Below, in pieces: positions 48,380-58,543 of a stretch of DNA of 64,000 nucleotides. This DNA is from Halichoerus grypus (Eukaryota > Chordata > Mammalia > Carnivora > Phocidae), in NCBI RefSeq assembly GCF_964656455.1, contig NC_135712.1:97750294-97814293 (forward strand), given 5' to 3'. The notes beneath the pieces are model-generated. The model saw only the letters and a list, made by a program, of their open reading frames with translations, made no database searches and was not told the DNA's origin. The first letter of the stretch is position 1. The number at the start of each line of letters is the position of its first letter. The position numbers and the translations under genes were made by a program.

Positions 48380-49080
48380 CTGCGAAGCGCGGATAGAGGA
48401 CTGCGGCGGCTGATTTACACAGTTGGCGCGGAGGAGGGGCCGGGGGTGCGGGGGGGGAGGGGGCACATGCTGGCGGAGGCTCCGGCGATGGGCTGATCTG
48501 GGGGCTCCCGAGCGCCGCTTCCTGCGTGCGCGATTTGGGGGCAGCAGCTGATGGATTTGCATTCGGGTTCCAGCCCGGCGTTTCGTATACTGCCTCCTAA
48601 AACCCGATCTGGGGCTCCCAGTTTGGGTGCAGACGTTGGTAAGTAACGTGTAATCCGATTTTAGTTATTTCCTAGGCCATTAAAGTGGCACTTTTAAAGC
48701 AGGTCAGTCTTAAAAGATGCCGCCGCCGCGAGCGTCTCCTTGGCCTGAAACGTTCCGCGGTCCCCTTCCCCGCCCCCCCCCCCCCGCCCTCTCGCGCTCG
48801 AGAAGTGAGGGTGCTTGAATGGTGAGCTGTCAGGGGGCTCACTCTCTGCCAACAGGATCGCTTCACCTTCGTGCTTTGCCTGAGATCTCGCAAATCCAAG
48901 TCGAATTTGGTGTGCACAGCCATACTGTTGTATTTGTATCCTCTCTTTTTCTCTCTACCCCCGCTTCCCCCCTCTCGCCCCGGCCCTCCCCCCCCCCCCC
49001 CCCCCGCTTCACCGTCTGGCCAATGCTGGGATCTGGGATCTAGTCGCCCCCTTCCTGCCTCCTTCCCGCCCCTCTCCACC
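48380..49080. promoter_or_regulatory. Upstream CpG-rich block, possible alternative promoter
   Basis: This stretch has many CpGs, GC boxes and C-runs (48773-48786 and about 48988-49005; G-runs on the other strand), unlike the flanking sequence. On the plus strand a good donor, TTG|GTAAGTAA, lies at 48638/48639. On the minus strand only low-complexity open frames are present. It could be an alternative promoter for SLITRK3, for a divergent non-coding RNA, or both. Direction and transcript are not decided by the sequence alone. Confidence 0.45.
48590..48638 (+). other. Candidate alternative 5' exon end (donor at 48638/48639)
   Basis: TTG|GTAAGTAA matches the donor consensus and falls in the CpG-rich block. 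If used, it could splice to the acceptor at 54368/54369 and give a SLITRK3 transcript with a different leader. The exon start is not defined; the interval given is only the 3' end of the possible exon. Confidence 0.3.
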
Positions 49081-49299
49081 CCCTTCTCTCATCTACACAC
49101 CACCCACCCCCACTCCTACCTACCTAAAGGGTCAAGAGCAAAGACACCGGGAGAAGATAAGTGCTAGTCCCATCTCCTCAGATCGAAGGAGGCCTTGGGG
49201 AGGGATTTGCACTGAGTGACAACCTTTCAGGAAGCAAGGAAGAGAAAGAGAAAGGAAAAAAAAAAAAAAAAACCCAGAGACCGAGCCAGGACTCTCAGG

Positions 49300-49444
49300 G
49301 ACCACGAAGCTCGACAGTTAATCGAGAGCACCGAGATTTTAAGTCAAAGAACCCAGTCCTAGGACACTCGCTCTGCCTGTCTACCATTGAAGGTATATGG
49401 AACTGTGGTCCTGAGCTCTCATGTCACTGGCAACGTCAAGCTAG
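49300..49444 (+). other. Candidate alternative 5' exon end (donor at 49444/49445)
   Basis: CTAG|GTGAGC is a good donor match at the downstream edge of the upstream CpG-rich block. The preceding ~150 bases are non-repetitive. It is an alternative to the 48638 donor. The start is arbitrary. Confidence 0.25.
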
Positions 49445-49449
49445 GTGAG

Positions 49450-52096
49450 CGCCCGGCTCTCCCATTGGTATGCAGCGACCATTTCCCTTCAAGTCTCAAA
49501 GGTGGAAACACTTAAAAGGATTACAAGCGTGATTTGGTGGCCTTACTGAAAGTTGGTGGCCTGAGGAAGAGAAACTGCAAGGCTACGGCACGATGGATAC
49601 AGTTCAGCCTCCCAGAGAGTTTGCACCTCCCGCTGGGCAGCCCCTCGGAGCAAATCTCGGAGATCTAGAGCGCTCTGCATGGATAGGTACTCGCCGCCAT
49701 CCTTTCCTACTTTGCCTAATTGAAACCAGTATTTCTCGCTAGTAGGATGTGCATTGTAGAGCATATAGAGTTTGGCAGCGATGTCTTCTGTAGGCTCACA
49801 GGTGCTAGAGGTTTGTTGCATTTTTGAACTGGATCATTTAGTTGTAAGGACAATGGTAGAAGGAATGGTACTGGAGACTAACATACCCTCGGACCCCTTT
49901 TCTGGGGGAGGAAATTGTAAGTAACTCCAACAAATAGGCCAAGTGTCGGAGCGAAGGGCCCCTCCCCTAGTGGGTCGCTCGCTCATGTTGTAAAAGAAGG
50001 AAAACGGCTTGAGGTTTTAATCATTTTCCATTTCTAAAAATACCCATTGTGCGTTTCGCCTGGAGACAGCAGATTAGAAAAAGATCTGTGGAAGGCTCAG
50101 ACCTCTTCAGAAAATGAATGATGCAGCATTTTAATTATTTGTTCTAAGGGGTGATTGTTTTGCTTCCATGTTGGAATATTTAATCTTAGATATGGAGAGA
50201 TTAGTGGGCTCGGAGATCCGGCAAAGGGGAGGGGGAGATAGGAAGGGGGCACTGTGGGGAAAAAGGGCTTCTTGTCCTCCCCGTGGACAAATGATGCCGG
50301 GCGCTCCCAGCAGGAAGCGGGCGAAACCGGGGCTTCAGGGCCCTTCATCCCCTAACTTTTGGAGCTCTTCCTATCACTTAGACACATTATACTGAGATAA
50401 AGGAAAAGAAAAGGGTGAAATAGCCTTTAGGACATGGACCAAATCAAGAACTTGAGGGGATGTAGTTAAGGGGAGAACAGAGGACGATTACAGTGATGGT
50501 CATTTACCGTCACCGGGAAGCTCGGGGAAGCCTCCCGGTTACCCATCGATTCCATCGCATCATGGGTTCTGATATGATCCGTGAAACAGTCACCGCCTTT
50601 GCACGTTGGGTACCAAAGGTGGTGTGTGTGGTGGGGGAGGGGGTAGGCTGGCAGCTGGTGAAGGAGATGGGATTGCTCTGGTTCTGAGTTCAGGCTGTTG
50701 GTGATGGTCGGCTCAGTTGCGACCTGAGAAATAGGGTGGGTCTGGAATATTAAGGGTGTAGAGTGTTAGAGAATCTTGCCTTCCTGCTTACTAAGTCTGT
50801 GATCGCTGTTTCCAATCTTAGCTACTCTGGAGCGGTGGACACTTGTGCGGTCATTTTAAATGCAAAATATAATGCAAATCTTATATGACTGACTTTTAAG
50901 GAACGTTTATGTTGCATTAAGTGACATATATATTTAGAATGGTAAAGAATTGATGTTTTTTTTTTTTTTCTTTAAAATTTGATTTTGTAAAAAGCGCTTT
51001 AAGGGAAAGCCATCTCTACTCGATAACTGAGTCCTTGGGCAGTTGAGGTTCAGTCCAGTTCTTTAGCAACCAGAAAGTCCCTCCCTTCCCCAGGAGTTGG
51101 TTACAGGATTGGTGCGGAGGGCCGGCGGGGGCCGGGGGTGGGGGCGCAGGGCAATCGATGCCGTACAGTTCCCGCTAACTAGACACGTTTGCTGCACACT
51201 TGCCTCTCTCCAGTTTCCCTACTAAGCTGTCTTTCGTCCTAGTAGGTAGGACTGTAGAACCGCCAGTTCTACAGTCAGAACCTTCTTAGAGGGTTCATGT
51301 GAACTGTGATCTGGTGGCCCCTCCTCACTGCAACGTCTTCGCTCAATCACCCCCCACCCCCACTCACGACTCCCTATTTTCCTCTTTCCCCAAATATCAC
51401 GGAGAAATATTTGGGCCAAAAAAAGGGGGGGGGGAGGTGGGGAGTGTCGAGGAAAAAAAAATCTAAACCCTGAAATGCTGCCCCCTATCCCCACGAAGTC
51501 TTTCCCGGTAGAAGAAAGTGAAATGTGCCATTGTTACCAAGTGGTCTGCGTTGGCCTGTCTCTGTTTTTAAAAAGGTGGAAGCAAACACATGGCTGTTGA
51601 ATCCAGGGGAAATCGAAGGCTTTGAGCTGCAGCACAACAAAAGGATTCCTGGTGCAAAGAGATCGAAGCAAAATGCAGGAGAAACTCGGTCCAAGTCGCT
51701 CAGGCTGCCTGAGCTCTTATTCGGGACACCTAAGCAGAATCAGCTAGATCCAGCTCTTCTCCTTCGGGGACCTGAATTTCCCTTTATCCCCGTCTTTGGA
51801 GAGGAGTGTCTGCGCTATGAAAAGGATAATTCCGAAAGATAATCTTACTTTACAACCTGTCTACATTAGGGAGAGGAGCTCTGAAAACCAGAGGAACAAA
51901 ACAGTCAGGAGATGATTTCCTTGAGAGTTAAAAAAGTAATAATAATAATAAAAAGAAAAAAATGCCGACACTCCTCCCCCCCTCCACCTTCCCCACCAGA
52001 GGAATGCTTCCCTTAGGTTGGCCTCTGCTTTCCTGTTTCTTATTTTGACAATTTGTTATCTGAACCCCTCCACTTCTTTCCTCATCCCTTAAACAG

Positions 52097-52097
<1 letters not shown>
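49450..52097. other. Upstream region of SLITRK3, no protein gene supported
   Basis: Mostly unique, repeat-poor DNA between the two CpG-rich blocks, which is unusual for this window and suggests regulatory constraint. A 92-codon ATG frame on the minus strand (49543-49821) has no recognised domain. Poly-T at 50958-50970 and a G-run at 51425-51434. Confidence 0.55.

Positions 52098-52127
<30 letters not shown>
52098..52127. repeat. (CA)n microsatellite
   Basis: Fifteen CA units just upstream of the proximal promoter region. Confidence 0.97.
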
Positions 52128-52133
<6 letters not shown>

Positions 52134-52353
52134 TAGTCAGGGCTTCCTAGTGCTCGCTCCCGACCCCAAGCTAAGCGCGTTCCCTTCTTGGAGCTCATTT
52201 TCGTGACGTGGAAAGCAGGATCCAGGGTTACAGCACATATTAAAAAAAAAAAAAAAAAAAAAAAAAGCCAGCACAAGAGAAGTCCGAGATTCTGCACTGG
52301 GATTGAGACTGCCTTCCTCCCTGCCTCGCTCCCGCCCTTCCTCCCAGTGCCCA

Positions 52354-52470
52354 ATGATGTGCTGCCGGTACCCAGAGAGAGCAACCACGGCGGCGGCGGC
52401 GGCGGCGGCGGCAGCAGCGGCAGCGGAGCTGGAAGCCTGCTGCAGCCCCTTCTCCTCCCTTCTCTATTGA
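52354..52470 (+). CDS. Upstream ORF with polyalanine run in SLITRK3 5' exon (hypothetical)
   Basis: Two tandem ATGs (52354 and 52357) open a 38-codon frame that ends with TGA at 52468-52470. The CGG repeat is read in the GCG frame and, with the following GCA/GCG codons, gives 12 consecutive alanines. The first ATG has a weak context (C at -3); the second has A at -3. It ends 250 bases before the splice donor, so it would be a self-contained uORF that could lower initiation at the main ATG. This assumes transcription starts upstream of 52354. No homology is claimed, and it may have no stable product. Confidence 0.3.
   Translation: MMCCRYPERATTAAAAAAAAAAAAELEACCSPFSSLLY
52388..52411 (+). repeat. 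(CGG)8 trinucleotide repeat
   Basis: Eight perfect CGG units, followed by CAG/CGG-type units to about 52425. It lies inside the putative SLITRK3 5' untranslated exon. Confidence 0.95.
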
Positions 52471-52720
52471 GTGTGCCAAGCGGCAGTTCTGCATCCTAAA
52501 GAAGCCCATTGAAAGGCCCATTGCATTCCCAGCACGTCTCAAGCTTGCTGCTTTTATTTTTTCTCTTCGTCTCCCCCACCCACCCCCTCTATCCCCCTTT
52601 GCTTCAGCTTCAGCAAAAGGAAGGGAGGGAGAGGGAGAGAGAATCCTTAAACTCAAGCTTTTTTTTTTTTTTTTCCTTCCAATGTTCAATTCTTAAAAAA
52701 AAAAATCTCCTGCAAAATAG

Positions 52721-54368
52721 GTAAGTCAAAGACATCTGGAGCCTTTCATACCTAAATCTCAAGGACCTCAGAAACAAGAAAAACATTTAAAAAATGGTGA
52801 AGAAAGAACTTAAGTAGATTTTAATATTTTATAAGGGAGACAGGGAAGACTAACTGATACTGCAATGTAGCTTCATCTGCCTTCTGTCTCTCTCTTTTTT
52901 CATTTAATTGTTTCTAAAAATTGAGTATTGCATGCCTGAGGCGGATTTCTCTTTGCTTTCTCATGGGTCTTCCTTTCTTTACAGCTGTGTACATTATATG
53001 CAAGTTGAATGTGAAGATTTATTCTTTTCATTCTCCCTATAAATTATATCATTGTGTTTTCAGAGGGTTGGCAAAATATTTCCTTAATGTATGTATCTTA
53101 CGTGTGGAGAGCAAACATATGCTAAAAATTCTGGTTTATTTTTATTGATTAAAAATAATCATTCAATTTTGATTGATATTTCAGTGACTCAGAAAGGGCA
53201 ATCTAATAAAACTGCATTAATATAATTTATTTATGTACGCATTTTCATATACTGATGATATAAAGCAAGGAAAGAGAGCCATAGAGAAAGGCTCTGTATT
53301 ATTAGAATAGTGCACAGTATTTGTTTCTTCTGATTGGAAAAGAATGATGTCTTTCTTTGAAATGTAATTCATGTGATAGATCATTTATCAGCAGGTAAGA
53401 ATCAAGGTTTCCACCCTTTTCTTGCCTTTCACTACCCAACTGTCTTCTAACCAGCCACCTGCCATTCCAGCTTTTTACAGGGTTCCTCAGTTGATCTTGA
53501 AGGCACAGACACACATTCCAAACTAAGCTCTGCAAGTGTTTTAATACAGACACTCCCAGGCTCAGCATCCTTTAGCTATCATTATCTTTAACTCTGACAA
53601 CTGCATGGGCTCCTTCTTTAGAAGGGCTAATCACTCCTAAAGGGTTTAAATAGCCAAATGATACACCTATGTAGAAATTATTTAATTGAAGGGGATGTTA
53701 AAAATCTGTGCTTGGGAAAAAGAGGGTGGGGGTATACTACGATACTGAGCATACACTATAATTAAGTACATTGTGATCATCTCTTAAACAAAATCTTAAG
53801 TTTTCCTGAGATATCAAGCATCTTATACATCTCAACATCTGATATTGAGCAATGGGCTCATACTTTATCACACTCTAATCTATTAACTTTGTGGTATGCT
53901 ATATCTTTTTATGAGTAGAAACCTATAGTTTAAAGAATATTTATTTTCTATCAGAATCCCAATCTGATCTGTAATGGGAACTTCTGATATCAATGTGAGT
54001 TTTAGTAGGCAAACAGGTGTAATGGCCAAATTACTGCCATTATTACTGAATCTGCCTATATCTAAAAGGCATCACTGTATACCAGTCATTTGATTGCTGT
54101 AAGATGCAATGAAGGCTGCTTGTGTTAGTATGATGTGCCCTTTACCAAGTATGGCTTGGTTTAGGAAAATGTCATTGCATGGCACAATATTTCAAAGTCA
54201 CCCAAGTTTAAATACAAGTCATATTAAGCATGTTGACAGATCATTTTGAGTATCAGTTCAACAACTGCTAAAGTTTGTATCACTCTTAAAAAGCTCCAAA
54301 TGTAGGAGTCAGTTAGAATAGTGCATATGAGTAAAGGCTAAAAATCTGCATCTTTATTTCTGTTGCAG
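52721..54368 (+). other. SLITRK3: Probable SLITRK3 intron
   Basis: Bounded by GTAAGT (52721) and TTGCAG (54363-54368). No repeats recognised and no coding frame of note inside. Confidence 0.65.
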
Positions 54369-54389
54369 TTTTGTAATCAACTACGAACG
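54357..54389 (+). other. SLITRK3: SLITRK3 coding-exon splice acceptor and 5' leader
   Basis: A T-rich tract runs into TTGCAG at 54363-54368, a strong 3' splice site. The coding exon therefore starts at 54369 and leaves 21 bases of leader before the ATG at 54390. The open frame extends upstream through the acceptor (with TTG at 54363), but that extension is intronic and should not be counted as protein. The ATG context is A at -3 (gaacgATGa), which is adequate for initiation. Confidence 0.85.
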
Positions 54390-57329
54390 ATGAAACCTTC
54401 CATAGCTGAGATGCTTCACAGAGGAAGGATGTTGTGGATTATTCTTCTAAGCACAATTGCTCTAGGATGGACTACCCCAATTCCCCTGATAGAGGACTCA
54501 GAGGAAATAGATGAGCCCTGTTTTGATCCATGCTACTGTGAAGTTAAAGAAAGCCTCTTTCATATACATTGTGACAGTAAAGGATTTACAAATATTAGTC
54601 AGATTACTGAGTTCTGGTCAAGACCTTTTAAACTGTATCTGCAAAGGAATTCAATGAGGAAATTGTACACCAACAGTTTTCTTCATTTGAACAACGCTGT
54701 GTCCATTAACCTTGGGAACAATGCATTGCAGGACATTCAATCAGGAGCTTTCAATGGTCTGAAGATTTTAAAGAGGTTATATCTACATGAAAACAAACTA
54801 GATATCTTCAGAAATGACACCTTCCTTGGCTTGGAAAGTCTGGAATATCTGCAGGCAGATTACAATGTCATTAAACGTATTGAGAGTGGGACATTTCGGA
54901 ACCTAAGTAAATTGAGGGTTCTGATTTTAAATGATAATCTCATCCCCATGCTTCCAACCAATTTATTTAAGACTGTCTCCTTAACCCATCTGGACCTACG
55001 TGGAAACAGGTTAAAGGTTCTTTTTTACCGAGGAATGCTAGACCACATTGGCAGAAGCCTGATGGAGCTCCAGCTGGAAGAAAATCCCTGGAACTGTACA
55101 TGTGAGATAGTGCAACTGAAGAGTTGGCTGGAACGCATTCCTTACACCGCCCTGGTGGGAGACATCACCTGTGAGACCCCTTTCCACTTCCATGGAAAGG
55201 ACCTGCGAGAAATCAGGAAGACAGAACTCTGTCCCCTGTTGTCTGACTCTGAGGTGGAGGCTAGTTTGGGGATTCCCCACTTGTCATCAAGCAAGGAGAA
55301 TGCATGGCCAACTAAGCCTTCCTCAATGTTGTCTTCTGTCCATTTTACTGCTTCTTCTGTTGAATATAAGTCCTCAAATAAACAGCCCAAGCCCACCAAA
55401 CAGCCCCGAACACCAAGGCCACCCTCCACATCCCAAGCTTTATACCCTGGTCCAAACCAACCTCCCATTGCTCCTTACCAGACCAGACCACCCATTCCCA
55501 TTATATGTCCCACTGGGTGTACCTGTAATTTGCACATCAACGACCTTGGTTTGACTGTCAACTGCAAAGAGCGAGGATTTAATAACATTTCTGAACTTCT
55601 TCCAAGGCCACTGAATGCCAAGAAACTTTACCTGAGTAGCAATCTGATTCAGAAAATATACCGTTCTGATTTTTGGAATTTCTCCTCCCTGGATCTCTTG
55701 CATCTGGGAAACAATCGTATTTCTTATGTCCAGGATGGAGCCTTCATCAACCTGCCCAACCTAAAGAGCCTCTTTCTCAATGGCAACGATATCGAGAAGC
55801 TGACACCAGGCATGTTCCGGGGCCTACAGAGTTTGCACTACTTGTACTTTGAGTTCAATGTCATCCGAGAAATCCAGCCTGCAGCCTTCAGCCTCATGCC
55901 CAACTTGAAGCTGCTATTCCTCAACAATAATTTGCTGAGGACCCTACCAACAGACGCCTTTGCAGGCACATCCCTGGCCCGGCTCAACCTGAGAAAGAAC
56001 TACTTCCTCTACCTTCCTGTGGCTGGTGTCCTAGAACACTTAAATGCCATTGTCCAGATAGACCTCAATGAGAATCCTTGGGACTGTACCTGTGACCTGG
56101 TCCCCTTCAAACAGTGGATTGAAACCATCAGCTCAGTCAGTGTGGTGGGTGATGTGCTTTGCAGGAGCCCTGAGAACCTCACCCACCGTGATGTGCGCAC
56201 GATTGAGCTGGAAGTTCTCTGCCCAGAGATGCTGCACATCCCACCAGCTGGAGCATCCCCAGCCCAGCCTGGAGATTCTCACCTTGCTGGGGGGCCAACA
56301 AGTGCATCACCTTATGAGTTCTCGCCCCCTGGAGGCCCCGTGCCACTTTCTGTGTTGATTCTCAGCCTGCTGGTTCTTTTTTTTTCTGCAGTCTTTGTTT
56401 CTGCAGGCCTCTTTGCCTATGTGCTCCGACGGCGCCGGAAGAAGCTGCCCTTTAGAAGCAAGAGGCAAGAAGGTGTGGACCTTACTGGCATCCAGATGCA
56501 ATGCCACCGGCTTTTTGAGGATGGTGGAGGTGGTGGAGGTGGAAGTGGAGGTGGGGGCAGACCAACTCTTTCCTCCCCAGAGAAGGCTCCTCCTGTGGGC
56601 CACGTATATGAGTACATCCCCCACCCAGTTACCCAGATGTGCAACAACCCCATCTATAAGCCTCGCGAGGAGGAGGAGGTGGCTGTTTCATCAGTCCAGG
56701 AGGCAGGGAGTGCAGAACGAGGGGGTCCTGGGACACAACAACCAGGAATAGGTGAGGTTCTCCTAGGAAGTGAGCAGTTTGCTGAGACACCCAAGGAGAA
56801 CCACAGCAACTACCGGACCTTGCTGGAAAAAGAAAAAGAGTGGGCCCTGGCAGTGTCCAGCTCCCAGCTCAACACCATAGTGACGGTGAATCACCATCAC
56901 CCTCACCCTCACCACCCAGCAGTTGGTGGGGTTTCAGGGGTAGTTGCGGGAACTGGGGGAGACTTGGCTGGGTTCCGCCACCATGAGAAGAATGGTGGGG
57001 TGGTGCTGTTTCCTCCTGGGGGAGGCTGTGGTGGTGGCAGTATGCTACTAGACCGAGAGAGGCCACAGCCAGCCCCCTGCACAGTGGGATTCGTGGATTG
57101 TCTCTATGGCACTGTGCCCAAATTAAAGGAACTGCACGTCCACCCTCCTGGCATGCAATACCCAGACTTACAGCAGGATGCCAGGCTCAAAGAAACCCTT
57201 CTCTTCTCGGCTGGAAAGGGCTTCACAGACCACCAAACCCAAAAAAGTGATTACCTCGAGTTAAGGGCCAAACTTCAAACCAAGCCGGATTACCTCGAAG
57301 TCCTGGAGAAGACAACATATAGGTTCTAA
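54390..57329 (+). CDS. SLITRK3: SLIT and NTRK-like protein 3 (SLITRK3), complete
   Basis: This encodes a single-pass neuronal adhesion protein of 979 residues. Visible in the translation: hydrophobic signal peptide (about 1-28), cysteine-rich N-flank of LRR block 1 (CFDPCYC, 44-50), about six leucine-rich repeats (80-230), C-flank starting ENPWNCTC (231-238), a Pro/Ser/Thr linker (290-370), a second N-flank (CPTGCTC, 373-379), second LRR block (408-560), second C-flank (ENPWDCTC, 561-568), one membrane helix (652-678) followed by RRRRKK, and a cytoplasmic tail with a glycine run (712-723), a His/Pro cluster (835-843) and tyrosine motifs DYLEL and DYLEV near the end. The whole frame is open in one exon, as in all SLITRK genes. 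The ATG at 54390 is chosen because it matches the known N-terminus MKPSIAEMLH; upstream in-frame codons have no ATG and run into the splice acceptor. Human SLITRK3, from memory, is 977 residues; the extra two are one His-Pro pair at about 839-840. Known role: postsynaptic partner of PTP-delta at GABAergic synapses. Confidence 0.98.
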   Translation: MKPSIAEMLHRGRMLWIILLSTIALGWTTPIPLIEDSEEIDEPCFDPCYCEVKESLFHIHCDSKGFTNISQITEFWSRPFKLYLQRNSMRKLYTNSFLHLNNAVSINLGNNALQDIQSGAFNGLKILKRLYLHENKLDIFRNDTFLGLESLEYLQADYNVIKRIESGTFRNLSKLRVLILNDNLIPMLPTNLFKTVSLTHLDLRGNRLKVLFYRGMLDHIGRSLMELQLEENPWNCTCEIVQLKSWLERIPYTALVGDITCETPFHFHGKDLREIRKTELCPLLSDSEVEASLGIPHLSSSKENAWPTKPSSMLSSVHFTASSVEYKSSNKQPKPTKQPRTPRPPSTSQALYPGPNQPPIAPYQTRPPIPIICPTGCTCNLHINDLGLTVNCKERGFNNISELLPRPLNAKKLYLSSNLIQKIYRSDFWNFSSLDLLHLGNNRISYVQDGAFINLPNLKSLFLNGNDIEKLTPGMFRGLQSLHYLYFEFNVIREIQPAAFSLMPNLKLLFLNNNLLRTLPTDAFAGTSLARLNLRKNYFLYLPVAGVLEHLNAIVQIDLNENPWDCTCDLVPFKQWIETISSVSVVGDVLCRSPENLTHRDVRTIELEVLCPEMLHIPPAGASPAQPGDSHLAGGPTSASPYEFSPPGGPVPLSVLILSLLVLFFSAVFVSAGLFAYVLRRRRKKLPFRSKRQEGVDLTGIQMQCHRLFEDGGGGGGGSGGGGRPTLSSPEKAPPVGHVYEYIPHPVTQMCNNPIYKPREEEEVAVSSVQEAGSAERGGPGTQQPGIGEVLLGSEQFAETPKENHSNYRTLLEKEKEWALAVSSSQLNTIVTVNHHHPHPHHPAVGGVSGVVAGTGGDLAGFRHHEKNGGVVLFPPGGGCGGGSMLLDRERPQPAPCTVGFVDCLYGTVPKLKELHVHPPGMQYPDLQQDARLKETLLFSAGKGFTDHQTQKSDYLELRAKLQTKPDYLEVLEKTTYRF

Positions 57330-57987
57330 CCATAAAAGAAAAATAAATTAGTGCTTTTTTTTTTTCCAAAAGAAAAGGAAAATAAAAGAAATATATCCCT
57401 TGCTCCCTTTACACTTGTCCCAATAACTCCATTCTCACAAACTTCCCTGCCCTGAACAGAACTGAAATCGCATGATAACTAGAAAATACAGATGTATGCT
57501 CTCCCCTCTCAGATGTGATTTGGAGGAAGGGCCATACTCAGATCATTAATCAATGAAGTGCCTTCGCAGACTTTTGCCAGCAAATGTTATCATTATTTTT
57601 TATACTGAAACTTGAGACTTTGACTGTGCCATGTATAAGGTATATTGGGGATCATTGTATTGATCCTAATTAAGTAAAATTCGATGTGTCTTTTTATTTT
57701 CAGTAATTTTTTTTTTTTTAGTTGTAGTTTTGTTTGATGGGGTGGGGGGGAACAAATTGACATTTGTGGCTTTCTTTCCTCCTCCCATCATGGCACAGAT
57801 TCTGTACATGTATTAACAATGCAGTTTGCTGCATGCCTGGAAACTGCAAGACGGGGAGGGAGGGGGCGGGTCTTGCTCGAATGTTCTCACCCACTCTTTT
57901 TTCTGTCACACACATACCCCCATGCAAATCACAAATCCCTGCACACAGTTAGGTCCCTAAACCTGCAGCCTCTTCCTTCTGGTGCAG

Positions 57988-58065
57988 GCGCGCGTGCACA
58001 CACACACACACACACACACACAAATGTACACATGTGTGCGTGCATGCGCACACAAACACACGCAC
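57988..58065. repeat. (CA)n and alternating purine-pyrimidine tract in SLITRK3 3' UTR
   Basis: GCGCGCGTGCA leads into (CA)13 (57997-58022) and then ACACATGTGTGCGTGCATGCGCACAC-type alternation; able to form Z-DNA. Confidence 0.9.
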
Positions 58066-58320
58066 CCCATTCCTTTTCAACCCAATCTAATTATTTTGGG
58101 TTTGATCTATTCCTCTACTCTTCATAGCTTCATCTTCCCTTCACCCCTAGTGTACAGCTCTCTCCTACCACCCTGGGAAAAGTCATATTCTAGGTTGGAT
58201 CCTACTGAAGTGGAAGCCTGGTGGTTTAACAGCTGGAAGCATACCTAGGGATGAGCACCCTCTTTGTGACACTTCATCCTGATGCCAAGATTTTTTGGAG
58301 AACATCTGCACTTTCTTATA

Positions 58321-58342
58321 CATATATATATATATATATATA
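58321..58342. repeat. (TA)n tract in SLITRK3 3' UTR
   Basis: About 11 TA units. Confidence 0.95.
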
Positions 58343-58537
58343 ATATTAAAAAAATAAAAAAGCAACTGGGTATATATCACTAACAGCTTTGTAGGAAGCA
58401 CTTTTAATGTTTTCTCTCTCACACACAAAGATTCAAAAGAAATGTGCATATATTTATTCTGTAATTTCAGTGATTATAAATTGTAAAGGTAATGTTTAAT
58501 CATTGTATAGTGATTATGCGTCTGGTATAGCTTTCCT

Positions 58538-58543
58538 AATAAA
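58538..58543 (+). other. SLITRK3: Poly(A) signal AATAAA of SLITRK3
   Basis: A canonical AATAAA lies in the stretch cctaataaaaag and is followed by T- and A-rich sequence. It is the last canonical hexamer before the sequence changes to ordinary AT-rich intergenic DNA. Confidence 0.65.

Larger units (their letters stand above)
52140..52470 (+). promoter_or_regulatory. SLITRK3: CpG-rich proximal promoter region of SLITRK3
   Basis: CpG density rises sharply here compared with the AT-rich flanks. Visible elements include a CRE-like TGACGTGG at 52204-52211 and GC-rich runs. It lies directly upstream of and overlaps the putative first exon whose donor is at 52721. A pure A-run at 52242-52265 and a (CA)n tract at 52098-52127 border it. 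Promoter function is inferred from CpG content and position. Confidence 0.55.
52270..52720 (+). other. SLITRK3: Probable SLITRK3 5' untranslated exon with splice donor
   Basis: A GC-rich block ends at 52720 in AG followed by GTAAGT (52721-52726), a near-perfect splice donor. The next good acceptor on the same strand is the one just before the SLITRK3 start codon, which implies a 1,648-base intron. The exon start is a guess: no TATA box is clear, and transcription probably starts at dispersed sites in the CpG-rich stretch between about 52140 and 52350. The block contains an eight-unit CGG repeat and a short upstream ORF (separate entries). SLITRK genes are known to have non-coding 5' exons, so this reading fits the family, but no transcript evidence is available here. 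Confidence 0.65.

Noticed and set aside
48164..49167. Long Pro/Arg/Gly-rich frames in the upstream CpG block
   Set aside because: Composition follows C- and G-runs; no recognisable protein and overlapping frames on both strands.
54363..54389. N-terminal extension of SLITRK3 by nine residues (TTG start)
   Set aside because: The extension reads through the TTGCAG splice acceptor and has no ATG; the ATG at 54390 matches the known N-terminus.
55038..57066. Antisense and alternate-frame open frames of 65-127 codons across SLITRK3
   Set aside because: They are shadows of the real coding frame, with no independent promoter, splice or domain evidence.
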